DNA of 64,000 bases from Chthoniobacteraceae bacterium. GTDB lineage: Bacteria > Verrucomicrobiota > Verrucomicrobiia > Chthoniobacterales > Chthoniobacteraceae. The stretch is from assembly GCA_947449735.1 (NCBI GenBank), contig CANFTB010000011.1:1-64000 (forward strand), read 5' to 3'. Of this stretch, positions 1-8,663 are shown in pieces. The position numbers and the translations under genes were made by a program. A model generated the notes under the pieces. It did not search any database. It was not told where the DNA came from and was given only the letters and a program-made list of their open reading frames with translations. Each line of letters begins with the position of its first letter. The first letter of the stretch is position 1.

Positions 1-72
1 AACGCGGCGCTTCCCACCAACGCGGCGCTTCCCACCAACGCGGCGCTTCCCACCAACGCGGCTCTCCCAACC
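1..72 (+). repeat. 18-bp in-frame tandem repeat in feoB linker
   Basis: Three identical 18-bp units (AACGCGGCGCTTCCCACC) are followed by a fourth with synonymous changes. All encode the hexapeptide NAALPT in the same frame as the FeoB G domain. The array runs off the left edge, so its full copy number is unknown. Conservation of the peptide across the diverged fourth copy suggests it is translated. A Pro/Ala/Ser/Thr-rich stretch separates it from the GTPase domain. Confidence 0.9.
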
Positions 73-2220
73 AACCCTTCCGCGTCAACCGCGGAAACAG
101 CCGAACCCACTCCGCCCCCACTGCCGGCAAGCCCGCAAAAACCAGCCGAATCATCCGCCCCCATCCGCGTGGCGGTCACGGGCAACCCGAACTGCGGCAA
201 GAGCACGCTTTTCAACGCCCTCACGGGCCTGCGCCAAAAAGTGGGCAATTACCCGGGGGTTACGGTGGAAAAAAAGGAGGGGTCGTTTTTCGGCAGTCAT
301 GGAGAACCCATGCAGTTGCTCGACCTGCCGGGCTGCTACAGCCTCCAGGCGCGCTCCCCCGATGAGGCTGTGGCCAGAGACGTCCTTCTGGGCAGACAGG
401 CCGACACCCCGAGACCCGACGCCGTTCTCGCCGTCGTCGACGCCACCAACCTCGAGCGCAACCTCTATCTCGTCTCACAGTTGCTCGACTTGGGACTCCC
501 GGTTTTCCTTGGACTAAACATGGTCGACCTGGCCGAAAAACAGGGCCTCGTCATCGACCCCAGGCTTCTTGGTGAAAAACTCGGGATCCCGGTCATCCCG
601 CTGGTGGCCTCTCAAGGGGTCGGCATGGTGATGCTGAAACAAGCGCTGTCCCAGGCCCCGCTCCCGCTCCCCAAAATCGCCCCCCCGCTCCCGCCCGAAC
701 TTGCGAAAGAAACGGAGGCGCTCGCCCAAAAACTCCCCCCAAACGGCCAGCAAAAGGCGGAAGCCCAGCTGCTGCTAGGCATGTCCAAAAAACAACTCGA
801 GGAAACCACCGGCCTCACCGACGCCCTCAGGGAGTCGGTGCTTGAAGCCCGGACGCGCCTCGAAGCCGCCGGACTGGACCCAATCTCTGCCGCCGTCGAC
901 GCCCGCTACGAATGGATCAGCGGCATCATCGCAGCCGTCGTCCGGGCCCCGGGCACCACCGGAGTCACCGCTTCCGACCGCCTGGACGCGGTGCTCACCC
1001 ACCGTTTCTGGGGGTGGTTCGCCTTCCTGGGCGCGATGGCGCTCATGTTTTTCTCGATCTTCACGCTGGCCAAGCTGCCCGCCGACTGGATCTCCGCCGG
1101 CCAGGAGGCTCTGAGCGCCTGGGTGGAACACTCCATGCCGGCAGGCGACTTCCGCTCGCTACTTACCGACGGCATCATCGCCGGCGTCGCAGGAGTGCTC
1201 GTGTTCCTGCCCCAGATTCTGGTCCTGACCTTCTTCCTGGGGCTGCTTGAGGACACCGGTTACATGGCGAGAGCCGCCTTCCTGATGGACCGCCTGATGT
1301 CCCGCGTCGGGCTCCACGGCAAATCCTTCATCCCGATGCTCAGCTCCTTTGCGTGCGCGATCCCCGGCATCATGGCGACCCGCACGATCGAACAGCGCAA
1401 GGACAGGCTCGTGACTATTCTGGTCTCCCCCCTGATGAGTTGTTCGGCGCGCCTGCCAGTGTACACGCTCCTCATCGCAGTCATGCTGCCCGACGTGCCG
1501 CTTTGGCAAAAGAGCGCGATCATGCTCGGCATGTACGTCCTCGGGATCGTGACCGCCTTCGCCATGGCGTGGCTCTTCAAGCGCACCCTTTTGCGCAGCG
1601 AGACCCCCTCCCTTTTGATGGAAATGCCCCCCTACCGCCTCCCTTCCCTCAGGGGAATCCTCATGCGAATGCTCGAGCGGGCAGGCATTTTCTTGAAAAG
1701 AGCGGGGACAGTCATCCTTGCGCTGTCGGTCATGCTCTGGGCCTTGACCACCTATCCGAAGCCTGAACGGCAGGACGCCAGCGGTTCGGAGCGGATCGCC
1801 CACAGCGTGGCCGGACGCCTCGGCAAGGCGCTAGAGCCCGTGATCGCGCCCCTGGGTTTTGACTGGAAAATCGGCATCGGCCTCATCGGTTCGCTTGCGG
1901 CCCGCGAAGTCTTCGTCTCCACGATGGGGATCGTTTACAGCGTGGAGAACAGCGGCGACGGCGCGCCCAGCACCTCGCTGAGCGAGACCATGCGGTCCGA
2001 GAAGCGCGCCGACGGGACACCGGTCTACACGCCTCTGACGGCGACAGCCCTCATGGTCTTCTATGTTCTGGCGATGCAATGCCTGAGCACGCTCGCGGTG
2101 GTGCGGCGGGAAACGAATTCGTGGCGCTGGCCGGCCTTCCAATTTGCCTACATGACCCTCCTCGCCTATCTTGGAGCGTTGGTTGTTTTCCAGGGAGGCC
2201 GCCTGCTGGGCTGGCACTAA
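1..2220 (+). CDS. feoB: Ferrous iron transporter FeoB, 5'-partial, with repetitive N-terminal linker
   Basis: Inner-membrane Fe(II) uptake protein with a cytosolic GTPase domain. The frame is open from base 1. A GTG at 169 is unlikely to be the start, because it would cut into the first beta strand (IRVAVTG) just before the P-loop GNPNCGKS. G3 is DLPG and G4 is NMVD. A helical spacer follows, then a polytopic membrane part with the two Gate-type repeats (about bases 1150-2200). The 56 codons before the G domain are the NAALPT repeats plus a Pro/Ala-rich linker. This suggests that an additional N-terminal module, possibly FeoA, lies upstream; that is inference. A FeoB-associated Cys-rich protein follows 48 bp downstream. 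Confidence 0.95.
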   Translation, partial: NAALPTNAALPTNAALPTNAALPTNPSASTAETAEPTPPPLPASPQKPAESSAPIRVAVTGNPNCGKSTLFNALTGLRQKVGNYPGVTVEKKEGSFFGSHGEPMQLLDLPGCYSLQARSPDEAVARDVLLGRQADTPRPDAVLAVVDATNLERNLYLVSQLLDLGLPVFLGLNMVDLAEKQGLVIDPRLLGEKLGIPVIPLVASQGVGMVMLKQALSQAPLPLPKIAPPLPPELAKETEALAQKLPPNGQQKAEAQLLLGMSKKQLEETTGLTDALRESVLEARTRLEAAGLDPISAAVDARYEWISGIIAAVVRAPGTTGVTASDRLDAVLTHRFWGWFAFLGAMALMFFSIFTLAKLPADWISAGQEALSAWVEHSMPAGDFRSLLTDGIIAGVAGVLVFLPQILVLTFFLGLLEDTGYMARAAFLMDRLMSRVGLHGKSFIPMLSSFACAIPGIMATRTIEQRKDRLVTILVSPLMSCSARLPVYTLLIAVMLPDVPLWQKSAIMLGMYVLGIVTAFAMAWLFKRTLLRSETPSLLMEMPPYRLPSLRGILMRMLERAGIFLKRAGTVILALSVMLWALTTYPKPERQDASGSERIAHSVAGRLGKALEPVIAPLGFDWKIGIGLIGSLAAREVFVSTMGIVYSVENSGDGAPSTSLSETMRSEKRADGTPVYTPLTATALMVFYVLAMQCLSTLAVVRRETNSWRWPAFQFAYMTLLAYLGALVVFQGGRLLGWH

Positions 2221-2268
2221 GCCGGTCCACCGCGCGGCTCTTACAACAAAACCAAACCCGCATCCAGC

Positions 2269-2466
2269 ATGTCGCCAAACACAGACACCGCTCTGGTCGT
2301 TGCGAGCATCGCAGCCGCGGCGTTTTACCTCGTCCGTTTGCGTCTCAAAAAAAGCCAGACCAGCGGCTGCAGCGCCTGCTCCTGCGCGAAAGTCCCGACC
2401 GGAGCAAAAGGAGCAACAGGAGCGAAAAGCACGCCCCTAACAGCCGCCCGGGCGAAACGAGGCTGA
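2269..2466 (+). CDS. FeoB-associated Cys-rich membrane protein
   Basis: A 65-aa protein with one N-terminal membrane helix (about residues 7-23), a basic RLRLKK stop-transfer and then the Cys cluster GCSACSC. This architecture and its place directly behind feoB match the FeoB-associated Cys-rich family, thought to assist Fe(II) uptake at the membrane. The C-terminal tail is a short Gly/Ala/Lys repeat (TGAKGATGAK), which is unusual. The ATG at 2269 lies 48 bp after the feoB stop, so the two are probably cotranscribed. Confidence 0.8.
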   Translation: MSPNTDTALVVASIAAAAFYLVRLRLKKSQTSGCSACSCAKVPTGAKGATGAKSTPLTAARAKRG

Positions 2467-2507
2467 ATTCGAGAGCGAAAAGCCTAAGAGCAAACCACCG
2501 CAGCCGT

Positions 2508-2825
2508 TCAGCGGAGGAGATTCAGCACCGTCCCCGCCATCTGGTCCGCCACCCGCAGGGAAACCACATTCGCCTTCAGCGAATACAACGCCCCCATTTG
2601 CTCCACCATATCCGCAACCAAGTCGGTCCCTTGGCGCGGCTCAGGAAAAGGCGTTCTTGTCACGGACGCCTGAACCCCGCCCGATGGCAGGGCCCTCTGC
2701 GAAACATCCAGCCGCTGTACTGGGCTTGTCAGCATGTTCGCCACATTGTTGGCTGAAGCGAGTTGGCGCACGGAGGCTGCCTGCATTCCGGACAGAGCAA
2801 TGGCGGACACGGCTGAGAGGGACAT
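2508..2825 (-). CDS. Small flagellar basal-body rod-like protein
   Basis: About 105 aa from the ATG at 2825; an in-frame start at 2870 would add 15 residues. The N-terminus (MSLSAVSAIALSGMQ, then ASANNVANM) resembles the rod-protein N-terminal helix, where an SxNxAN-type motif is typical. The C-terminus (DLVADMVEQM, then ANVVSLRVADQM) resembles the flg_bb C-terminal helix. The middle is very short, so this is a minimal rod-like protein rather than full FlgC. No other flagellar structural gene is in the window, although a chemotaxis operon lies at the right end. The flagellar role is inferred from motifs only. Confidence 0.6.
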   Translation of the reverse strand: MSLSAVSAIALSGMQAASVRQLASANNVANMLTSPVQRLDVSQRALPSGGVQASVTRTPFPEPRQGTDLVADMVEQMGALYSLKANVVSLRVADQMAGTVLNLLR

Positions 2826-2942
2826 GCAACTTTTTATACCCGATGGAGATTTCGGGACAAAGCAATTCATTCAGCCAAACATTCAGCTAAACTCCTTAAA
2901 GCCGCCCCCAGCGACCAGCCCTCCTTCCGCACACTCCTCCCT

Positions 2943-3734
2943 TTGACACAGCAAATCGCCACTTCCTCAAAACGCTCCGGGCCGCGCATCCCGCCCCGCA
3001 TCGTGGCCGAGTACGGCGACTGGCTGGTGGTTGAGAAACCGGCCCAAATGGCCGCCCACCCCAGCAAGCCGGGCGAGGAAAAAACGCTCTGGCACTACCT
3101 CGGCCAGTTGCTGGCCTACGAACTGGTCAACGGCGGCGGCATTTCCATCATCAACCGCCTCGACAGGGAAACCAGCGGGCTGACCCTGATCGCCACCATG
3201 CGGACTGCCGCCCGCTCCCTCTGCCGGCAAATCGCCGCCCACAGCATCCGGAAGACGTACCTTGCGATCGTCCTCGGCTGGCCAAAAGAGGAACGCTGGG
3301 AGGTGGACGCGCCGATCAGCCGTCAGGGGATGCACGGGCCCTCAAAAATCTGGCTCAAACAATGCGTGCACCCCTCCGGAAGCCAGGCATTCACCTCTTT
3401 CGAGACGCTGGCCCGCCTTCGCGGACGCGACCCTTCAGGCCAACATTTCGCCCTGGTCAAAGCCACCCCCCGGACCGGCCGGATGCACCAAATCCGCGTC
3501 CACCTCGCAGCCTCGGGACATCCGCTCGTGGGGGACAAAATCTACGGCGAAGACGAAACATGCTACCTCGAGTTCATTGAGTCCGGCTGGACGCCGAGCC
3601 TCCAGTCCCGCCTCCTCATCGACCGGCATGCCCTCCACGCCTGCGGCCTCTATTTAGAAGAAAGCGGTCTGGGCTGGGAAATTCCACTGCCCGCAGACCT
3701 CCAGCAATTTCTCGACGGCCTTTCGCCGGCGTAA
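2943..3734 (+). CDS. RluA-family RNA pseudouridine synthase
   Basis: Converts uridines in rRNA or tRNA to pseudouridine. The catalytic motif RLDRETSG is present (Asp about residue 74), with NRLD in place of the usual HRLD. The downstream blocks KTYLAIVLG, TGRMHQIRVH and HPLVGDKIYG are characteristic of RluA enzymes. No S4 domain is visible at the N-terminus. The proposed start is TTG at 2943 and is uncertain, since no good ATG precedes the conserved IVAEYGDWLVVEKP block. The gene is monocistronic and convergent with argJ. Substrate site unknown. Confidence 0.9.
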   Translation: MTQQIATSSKRSGPRIPPRIVAEYGDWLVVEKPAQMAAHPSKPGEEKTLWHYLGQLLAYELVNGGGISIINRLDRETSGLTLIATMRTAARSLCRQIAAHSIRKTYLAIVLGWPKEERWEVDAPISRQGMHGPSKIWLKQCVHPSGSQAFTSFETLARLRGRDPSGQHFALVKATPRTGRMHQIRVHLAASGHPLVGDKIYGEDETCYLEFIESGWTPSLQSRLLIDRHALHACGLYLEESGLGWEIPLPADLQQFLDGLSPA

Positions 3735-3792
3735 CTCCGTCGGCGGGCGGCCCGAGCCAGCGAGCCGCGAAGTCTGCACCCCCAGCGCGAGG

Positions 3793-5010
3793 CTACTCGC
3801 CCATGTTCAAGGTGACGTAGTCCGTGCTCAGATCCGTGGTGAACACATTGTACTCCGCCGAACCCAGGTTCAAATTGACGATCACCCGGAAGCGATCGTG
3901 GGAGACCGCCTGCTTGAGCTTTTGCATCGGCGTGGAACTGGCCACCCCACCCTTCACCGCAAGAATGCCGTCGTAGTAAATATCCACCAACTCCTCCCGC
4001 ATCCGCACCCCGGAGTACCCGATCGCATCCATGATGCGGCCCCAGTTGGGGTCCTCGCCAAACCAGGCGCACTTCACCAGGCAGGACTTCGCAATCGCCT
4101 CGGCGGCCCTGCGCGCGTCGGAAAACGAAGAGGCCCCGTTTACGTGCACTTCCACAAACTTTGTCACGCCCTCCCCGTCCTCCACAATCATCTTGGCCAG
4201 CGACAAAGTCACGTGGTCCAGCCCGCGCTGAAACACCTCGAAGTCCGCCGTCCCCACGCGCAGCGGACTATTGCCCGCCTTGCCGTTGGCAAGCATCAGC
4301 ACGGTGTCATTGGTGCTCATATCGCCGTCCACCGTGATCCGGTTGAAGGAATGCTCCACCGACACCGAGAGCACCTGCTGCAGCTCGGCCTTTTCGACGC
4401 AAGCATCCGTCGTGATGAAGCACAGCATCGTCGCCATGTTCGGATCGATCATCCCGGCGCCCTTCGCGATCCCGCCGATCCGCACCGGTCCGCTCGAAAG
4501 ATAAACCTCCACAGCGATCTCCTTCTTCACCGTGTCGCTCGTCATGATCGATTCCGCCGCCGCGGAGGATCCGCTCGGATGAACCAGAGACGCGAGCTGC
4601 GTGATGGACTCCTCCATCTTCTCAATGGGCAACTGCACCCCGATGCGGCCGGTCGAACAAACAAGGATCTGCCGGCTCTTGAGCCCAAGCCCCTTGGCTG
4701 CGGCACTCGTCATGCGCTTGGCCGTCTCTATCCCGGAAATGCCCGTGCATGCATTCGCGTTTCCAGCGTTCGCGACGATGGCGCGAACCTCGTCCGCCCA
4801 GCGCAAATTCGCCCGTGAGACGCGCACGGGCGCAGCCTTCACTTTGTTTGTCGTAAACGTCCCGGCGGCGACGGCTGGCCCCTCGGAAACGATCATGCAA
4901 ATGTCAGGCTTGTCAGGGTTCGTCGCCTTGATACCGCAGTAGATGCTGCCTGCAAGGAAACCGGCGGGAGCGTTCAGACCGCCGGAAATTTCAGTAAAAA
5001 CAGAAGACAT
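3793..5010 (-). CDS. argJ: ArgJ, glutamate N-acetyltransferase / amino-acid acetyltransferase
   Basis: Transfers acetyl from N-acetylornithine to glutamate in the cyclic arginine pathway, and may also use acetyl-CoA. At 405 aa it has the normal length. The autocatalytic cleavage site is visible in KGAGMIDPNMATML, where the Thr of ATML becomes the nucleophile of the beta chain. The C-terminal glycine-rich block (EDPNWGRIMDAIGYSG) is also present. It lies 93 bp downstream of argC on the same strand, forming an argC-argJ pair. Whether the bifunctional form applies cannot be decided from sequence alone. Confidence 0.95.
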   Translation of the reverse strand: MSSVFTEISGGLNAPAGFLAGSIYCGIKATNPDKPDICMIVSEGPAVAAGTFTTNKVKAAPVRVSRANLRWADEVRAIVANAGNANACTGISGIETAKRMTSAAAKGLGLKSRQILVCSTGRIGVQLPIEKMEESITQLASLVHPSGSSAAAESIMTSDTVKKEIAVEVYLSSGPVRIGGIAKGAGMIDPNMATMLCFITTDACVEKAELQQVLSVSVEHSFNRITVDGDMSTNDTVLMLANGKAGNSPLRVGTADFEVFQRGLDHVTLSLAKMIVEDGEGVTKFVEVHVNGASSFSDARRAAEAIAKSCLVKCAWFGEDPNWGRIMDAIGYSGVRMREELVDIYYDGILAVKGGVASSTPMQKLKQAVSHDRFRVIVNLNLGSAEYNVFTTDLSTDYVTLNMGE

Positions 5011-5103
5011 GATGCTGGGATGGAAGCCGACTAGTATCGGACAGCGACACGGTGAGGAGAAAGCATAATATTAGGCAGAATTTGCAGCCCCGGAGAAAAA
5101 CCA

Positions 5104-6144
5104 CTAAAGTAACCCAACGGCCTCGTCCCAGCCGCACTGCAGATTCAGACACTGCACGGCCTGGCCTGAGGCCCCCTTCACCAGATTGTCTTCGGCGCTC
5201 ATCAACACGACCCGGCCGGTCCGGGCGTCGTGCCTCCAGGCAATATCGACAAAGTTCGTCTGCGTGACGCACTTCGTGTCGGGCAGCGAGGCGCCCGCCA
5301 GTACGCGCACAAACCGCGAGCGCCCATAGGCATCCTCCCAGACCCCACCGATTTTGGAGGCGTCAACGCCCGGCCTCAACCCCGCATAAATCGTCGTATG
5401 TATGCCACGGGTCACCGGAATCAGGTGCGGGGTGAAACTGATCACCACCCTTTCACCCGCCGCAAAAGAAAGCTCCTGCTCTATCTCCGCCAGATGCCGG
5501 TGCTTCGGCACCCCGTACGCCCGCACGCTCTCGTTGCACTCCGCGTAGAGGTAATCCACCTTGGCATTGCGTCCCGCCCCACTCACCCCGCTCATGCTGA
5601 ACACCTGGATGGAAGCGGGATCCAACACCCCGTTTCGAAGCAGCGGAATCAAAGGAATCAGGATGCTGGTCGGATAACACCCGGCGCAGGCAACCAAGTC
5701 CGCCCCCTTTAAAGCGTCCGCATAGATCTCAGCAAGGCCGTACACGCTCTTTGCCGCCAGTTCCGGCTCATGGTGGGCCTCCCCGTAAAACTCCTCGTAA
5801 ACGGCCAAGTCTTTGATCCGGAAATCTGCGCTCAAGTCGATCACTCGCAAGCCCGCCCGCAGCAGGGGGCCGGCGAACTCATGGGCCAAACCGTGCGGCA
5901 GGGCTAAAAAAACAACCTCCGCCCCGGAGGCGACGATCGCGGGGACCTCTGAGGCGATGAACCGGAGGTCCGAGTATCGCATCTTCGCAAACCGCGGAAA
6001 CACACTCCCGAGAGCCTGTCCGGCGAGTTGCCGCGAAGTCACCGCCACCAATTCCGCACGCGGATGGCCAATCAACAAACGGATCAGTTCCTCGCCCGAA
6101 TAACCGCTGGCCCCGACCACCGCTACTTTTACAGACTTCTCCAT
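5104..6144 (-). CDS. argC: N-acetyl-gamma-glutamyl-phosphate reductase
   Basis: Reduces N-acetylglutamyl-phosphate to the semialdehyde with NADPH in arginine synthesis. The 346 aa include the N-terminal Rossmann motif VVGASGYSGEELIRLL and the catalytic cysteine in ACAGCYPTS. The dimerization half contains FTPHLIPVTRGI. The ATG at 6144 gives a standard N-terminus. It is first of the argC-argJ pair and divergent from the epimerase gene at 6273 across 128 bp. I see no clear ArgR-like operator there. Confidence 0.96.
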   Translation of the reverse strand: MEKSVKVAVVGASGYSGEELIRLLIGHPRAELVAVTSRQLAGQALGSVFPRFAKMRYSDLRFIASEVPAIVASGAEVVFLALPHGLAHEFAGPLLRAGLRVIDLSADFRIKDLAVYEEFYGEAHHEPELAAKSVYGLAEIYADALKGADLVACAGCYPTSILIPLIPLLRNGVLDPASIQVFSMSGVSGAGRNAKVDYLYAECNESVRAYGVPKHRHLAEIEQELSFAAGERVVISFTPHLIPVTRGIHTTIYAGLRPGVDASKIGGVWEDAYGRSRFVRVLAGASLPDTKCVTQTNFVDIAWRHDARTGRVVLMSAEDNLVKGASGQAVQCLNLQCGWDEAVGLL

Positions 6145-6272
6145 ACGGCCCGCAATCTAACCGCTCGCCCTTCCCAAGAAACCGAAAAACAGCGCCACCA
6201 CGCTTTTTACTGAATCAAGCCAATACAGTTCCCCCTTGCCCGCCTATTCATAGCGCCGCTAACCTTAAAGAT

Positions 6273-7226
6273 ATGAAGTTGATTGTCACCGGGGGAGCCG
6301 GATTCATCGGATCCCATTTCGTCGAAAAATCCCTCGCCGCGGGCCACGAGGTCGCGGTTTTTGACGAATTCAACGACTTCTATTCCCCAGCCATCAAGCG
6401 CGCCAACTGCGCCGCTTTTGAAAAAAACGTCCGCATTTGTGAAGTCGACATCCGCGACGGGGAGAGAATCCGCTCCCTGGTTTCGGAAATCAAACCGGAC
6501 GCCATCGTTCACCTCGCCGCCAGGGCGGGCGTTCGCCCCTCCATCCTCGAACCGGAGCTCTATCTGGACACGAACATCAAGGGGACGTTCCACCTGCTCG
6601 AAGCCGCACGCCTCGCCGGCGTCCCGCGCTTCGTCTTCGCTTCAAGCTCCTCGGTCTACGGCGTCCTCAAAACCGCCCCCTTCCGCGAGGACATGTGCCT
6701 CAACCAGACCATCTCCCCCTACGCAGCCACCAAGCTCGCCGGCGAGCAGCTCTGCTCCAACTACTCCCATCTCTACGGCATGCGGACCGTAGGCCTCCGC
6801 TTTTTCACCGTCTACGGCCCGCGCCAGCGACCCGACCTAGCGATCCATTCCTTCACAAAGGCCATTTGGGAAGGGCGCACCATCAAGCAGTTCGGGGACG
6901 GCTCCACCCGCAGAGACTACACCTTCATCGACGACATCCTCCAGGGGCTTTCCGCAAGCCTGACCTACGACGGCCAGCTCTGCGACGTCTTCAACCTCGG
7001 CGAAAGCGAAACAACAACGCTCGCCGCCCTCATTCAAACCATCGAACAAGCCCTTGGGAAGAAGGCGAATATCGAGCTGCTTCCCGAACAACCGGGCGAC
7101 GTTCCGCTGACCTACGCCGACATCTCCAAAGCCAGGGCGCTCCTTGGATACCGGCCCCACACCAAGATCTCGGAGGGCATCCCGCGCTTCGTCAGCTGGT
7201 TTCACGAGTCGCGCACGCAACACTGA
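6273..7226 (+). CDS. NAD-dependent sugar-nucleotide epimerase (UDP-glucuronate 4-epimerase-like)
   Basis: Extended SDR of 317 aa. The NAD-binding motif TGGAGFIGSHF is at the N-terminus, the Ser of SSSSVYG at about 125 and the catalytic Tyr150/Lys154 in SPYAATK. Within the GalE-like group, GSTRRDYTFIDDI and QPGDVPLTYADISKA resemble UDP-glucuronate 4-epimerases. The substrate is inferred; UDP-glucose 4-epimerase or a 4,6-dehydratase-like role is less likely. It probably supplies a uronic sugar for surface polysaccharide. An M20 peptidase gene begins 8 bp after its stop. Confidence 0.85.
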   Translation: MKLIVTGGAGFIGSHFVEKSLAAGHEVAVFDEFNDFYSPAIKRANCAAFEKNVRICEVDIRDGERIRSLVSEIKPDAIVHLAARAGVRPSILEPELYLDTNIKGTFHLLEAARLAGVPRFVFASSSSVYGVLKTAPFREDMCLNQTISPYAATKLAGEQLCSNYSHLYGMRTVGLRFFTVYGPRQRPDLAIHSFTKAIWEGRTIKQFGDGSTRRDYTFIDDILQGLSASLTYDGQLCDVFNLGESETTTLAALIQTIEQALGKKANIELLPEQPGDVPLTYADISKARALLGYRPHTKISEGIPRFVSWFHESRTQH

Positions 7227-7234
7227 ACCGCTCC

Positions 7235-8371
7235 ATGGACACAACCCACGCCATTCCTCTGCCAGTATCCCTTTGCAGGGAGCTCGTGCGCATCCCGAGC
7301 GTCAATCCAGACGACAACCCGGGGACGACCGAAACCGGCGAGGCGCGCTGCGCGGAATGGCTCGCGGCGTGGATCCAAAGGGAGTTCAAGGGGGCGCATG
7401 TCGAGCTGCAACCGGTTCTTCCGGGACGCCCCAACATCGTCGCGCGCTTTGCCTCCGACTCGCCCGGCAAGCCCCGCCTCCTGCTGGCCCCGCACACGGA
7501 CACGGTGTCCATCGTGGGCATGACGATCGACCCTTTCAGCGGCGAAATACGCGACGGCCGCCTTTACGGACGCGGCGCCAGCGACACCAAAGGCCCCATG
7601 GCTTCGATGCTTGCGGCGCTCCACGCCTCGCGCGACTTCCTCGCAACCCTTTCACATGAAATTTGGTTCGCGGGGCTCGCAGGCGAGGAAGCCGGGCAGC
7701 ACGGAGCCCACGCCCTGGCGGCTCAGGAACAGTTCGACCTCGTCATCGCCGGGGAGCCCACGGAACTCGACTTCGTGCACACCCACAAGGGCAGCATGTT
7801 CATGTCCCTCACCACGCGCGGGGTCGCCGTGCACAGCGCAAAGCCGGACATGGGGGTCAATGCCATCTATCCCATGACGGACGTCCTCCGCCTTGTGCGC
7901 GACGAACTGGTCCCCTGGTTGAAGTCCTTCACCCACCCCGTCCTCGGACACTCCACCATCAGCGCCGGGACCATCAAGGGCGGGAGTAAAACCAACATCG
8001 TTCCCGACTTCTGCCAGGCGACGCTGGACGTCCGCACCGTTCCCGGACAAGGCGCCGATTTCGAGGCGGCCCTGTTTTCGAAACTCCGCAGAGTCCACCC
8101 CGAGCTCGAAATCGACATCTTCCGCGCGCACCCCCTGCTCACCGATCCGGACCTTCCCCTGCTGCAAAAGCTGAAGACACTCGGCGCCCGCCCGGTCGGT
8201 GCTCCTTGGTTCTGCGACGCGGCGGTCTTTGCGCAAAAAGGCAGCCCGGCAATCGCCATGGGGCCGGGTTCAATCGCACAGGCGCACACCCGCGACGAAT
8301 GGATCTCGGTGGAAGACCTCGCCAAGGGCGCAGCTTTCTTTGAATCCTTTCTCCGTTCGCTTCGGCGGTAA
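7235..8371 (+). CDS. M20 family metallopeptidase (ArgE/DapE type)
   Basis: About 378 aa from ATG 7235, 8 bp after the epimerase stop. The dinuclear zinc motifs are present: HTDTV (His87, Asp89), the bridging Asp117 in GASDTKG, and the GEE pair at about 150-152. The dimerization (lid) domain lies between about residues 180 and 290. Family members deacylate N-acetylornithine or N-succinyl-diaminopimelate, or act as dipeptidases. Because ArgJ recycles acetyl groups, an ArgE role is not needed, so a DapE-like or general peptidase role is possible. Substrate undetermined. Confidence 0.88.
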   Translation: MDTTHAIPLPVSLCRELVRIPSVNPDDNPGTTETGEARCAEWLAAWIQREFKGAHVELQPVLPGRPNIVARFASDSPGKPRLLLAPHTDTVSIVGMTIDPFSGEIRDGRLYGRGASDTKGPMASMLAALHASRDFLATLSHEIWFAGLAGEEAGQHGAHALAAQEQFDLVIAGEPTELDFVHTHKGSMFMSLTTRGVAVHSAKPDMGVNAIYPMTDVLRLVRDELVPWLKSFTHPVLGHSTISAGTIKGGSKTNIVPDFCQATLDVRTVPGQGADFEAALFSKLRRVHPELEIDIFRAHPLLTDPDLPLLQKLKTLGARPVGAPWFCDAAVFAQKGSPAIAMGPGSIAQAHTRDEWISVEDLAKGAAFFESFLRSLRR

Positions 8372-8397
8372 ACGTTTCACGTCCACGATTCAAGGCC

Positions 8398-8613
8398 ATG
8401 GCCATCTCACGAAAATCAATCCTTTGCATCGCAGCGGTTGTCATCGGCACGGGCCTGGCGATCAGCCTGCGCGCAAGCCTCTTCGCCCCCGCGCCACGGG
8501 CGGAGGCAATAGCGCCGACCGTCTACGGACCGTCGAAAGCGGCCGACGGCGACGGAAAAGCGTGCTGCGAAAAACCGCCCAGCCGCGCGTCCTTGTTCAA
8601 CGCAGCGAAATAA
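8398..8613 (+). CDS. Small predicted membrane-anchored protein
   Basis: A 71-aa frame 26 bp downstream of the M20 gene on the same strand. The N-terminus is a short basic stretch (MAISRKS) and one hydrophobic helix (about residues 8-24), then an Ala/Pro-rich segment and a vicinal cysteine pair in DGKACCEKPP. It looks like a signal anchor or a cleaved secretory protein. I do not recognise a family. Spacing and composition favour a real gene at the end of the epimerase-M20 transcript. Confidence 0.5.
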   Translation: MAISRKSILCIAAVVIGTGLAISLRASLFAPAPRAEAIAPTVYGPSKAADGDGKACCEKPPSRASLFNAAK

Positions 8614-8663
8614 TCGCCCCCTTCACCTGCCCCGACCGCAAGGCGGGCGAAACAGGAAACAGC

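Noticed and set aside
169-171. GTG as the feoB start codon
   Set aside because: It would remove the first residues of the G-domain beta strand, and the frame is open and protein-like to base 1.
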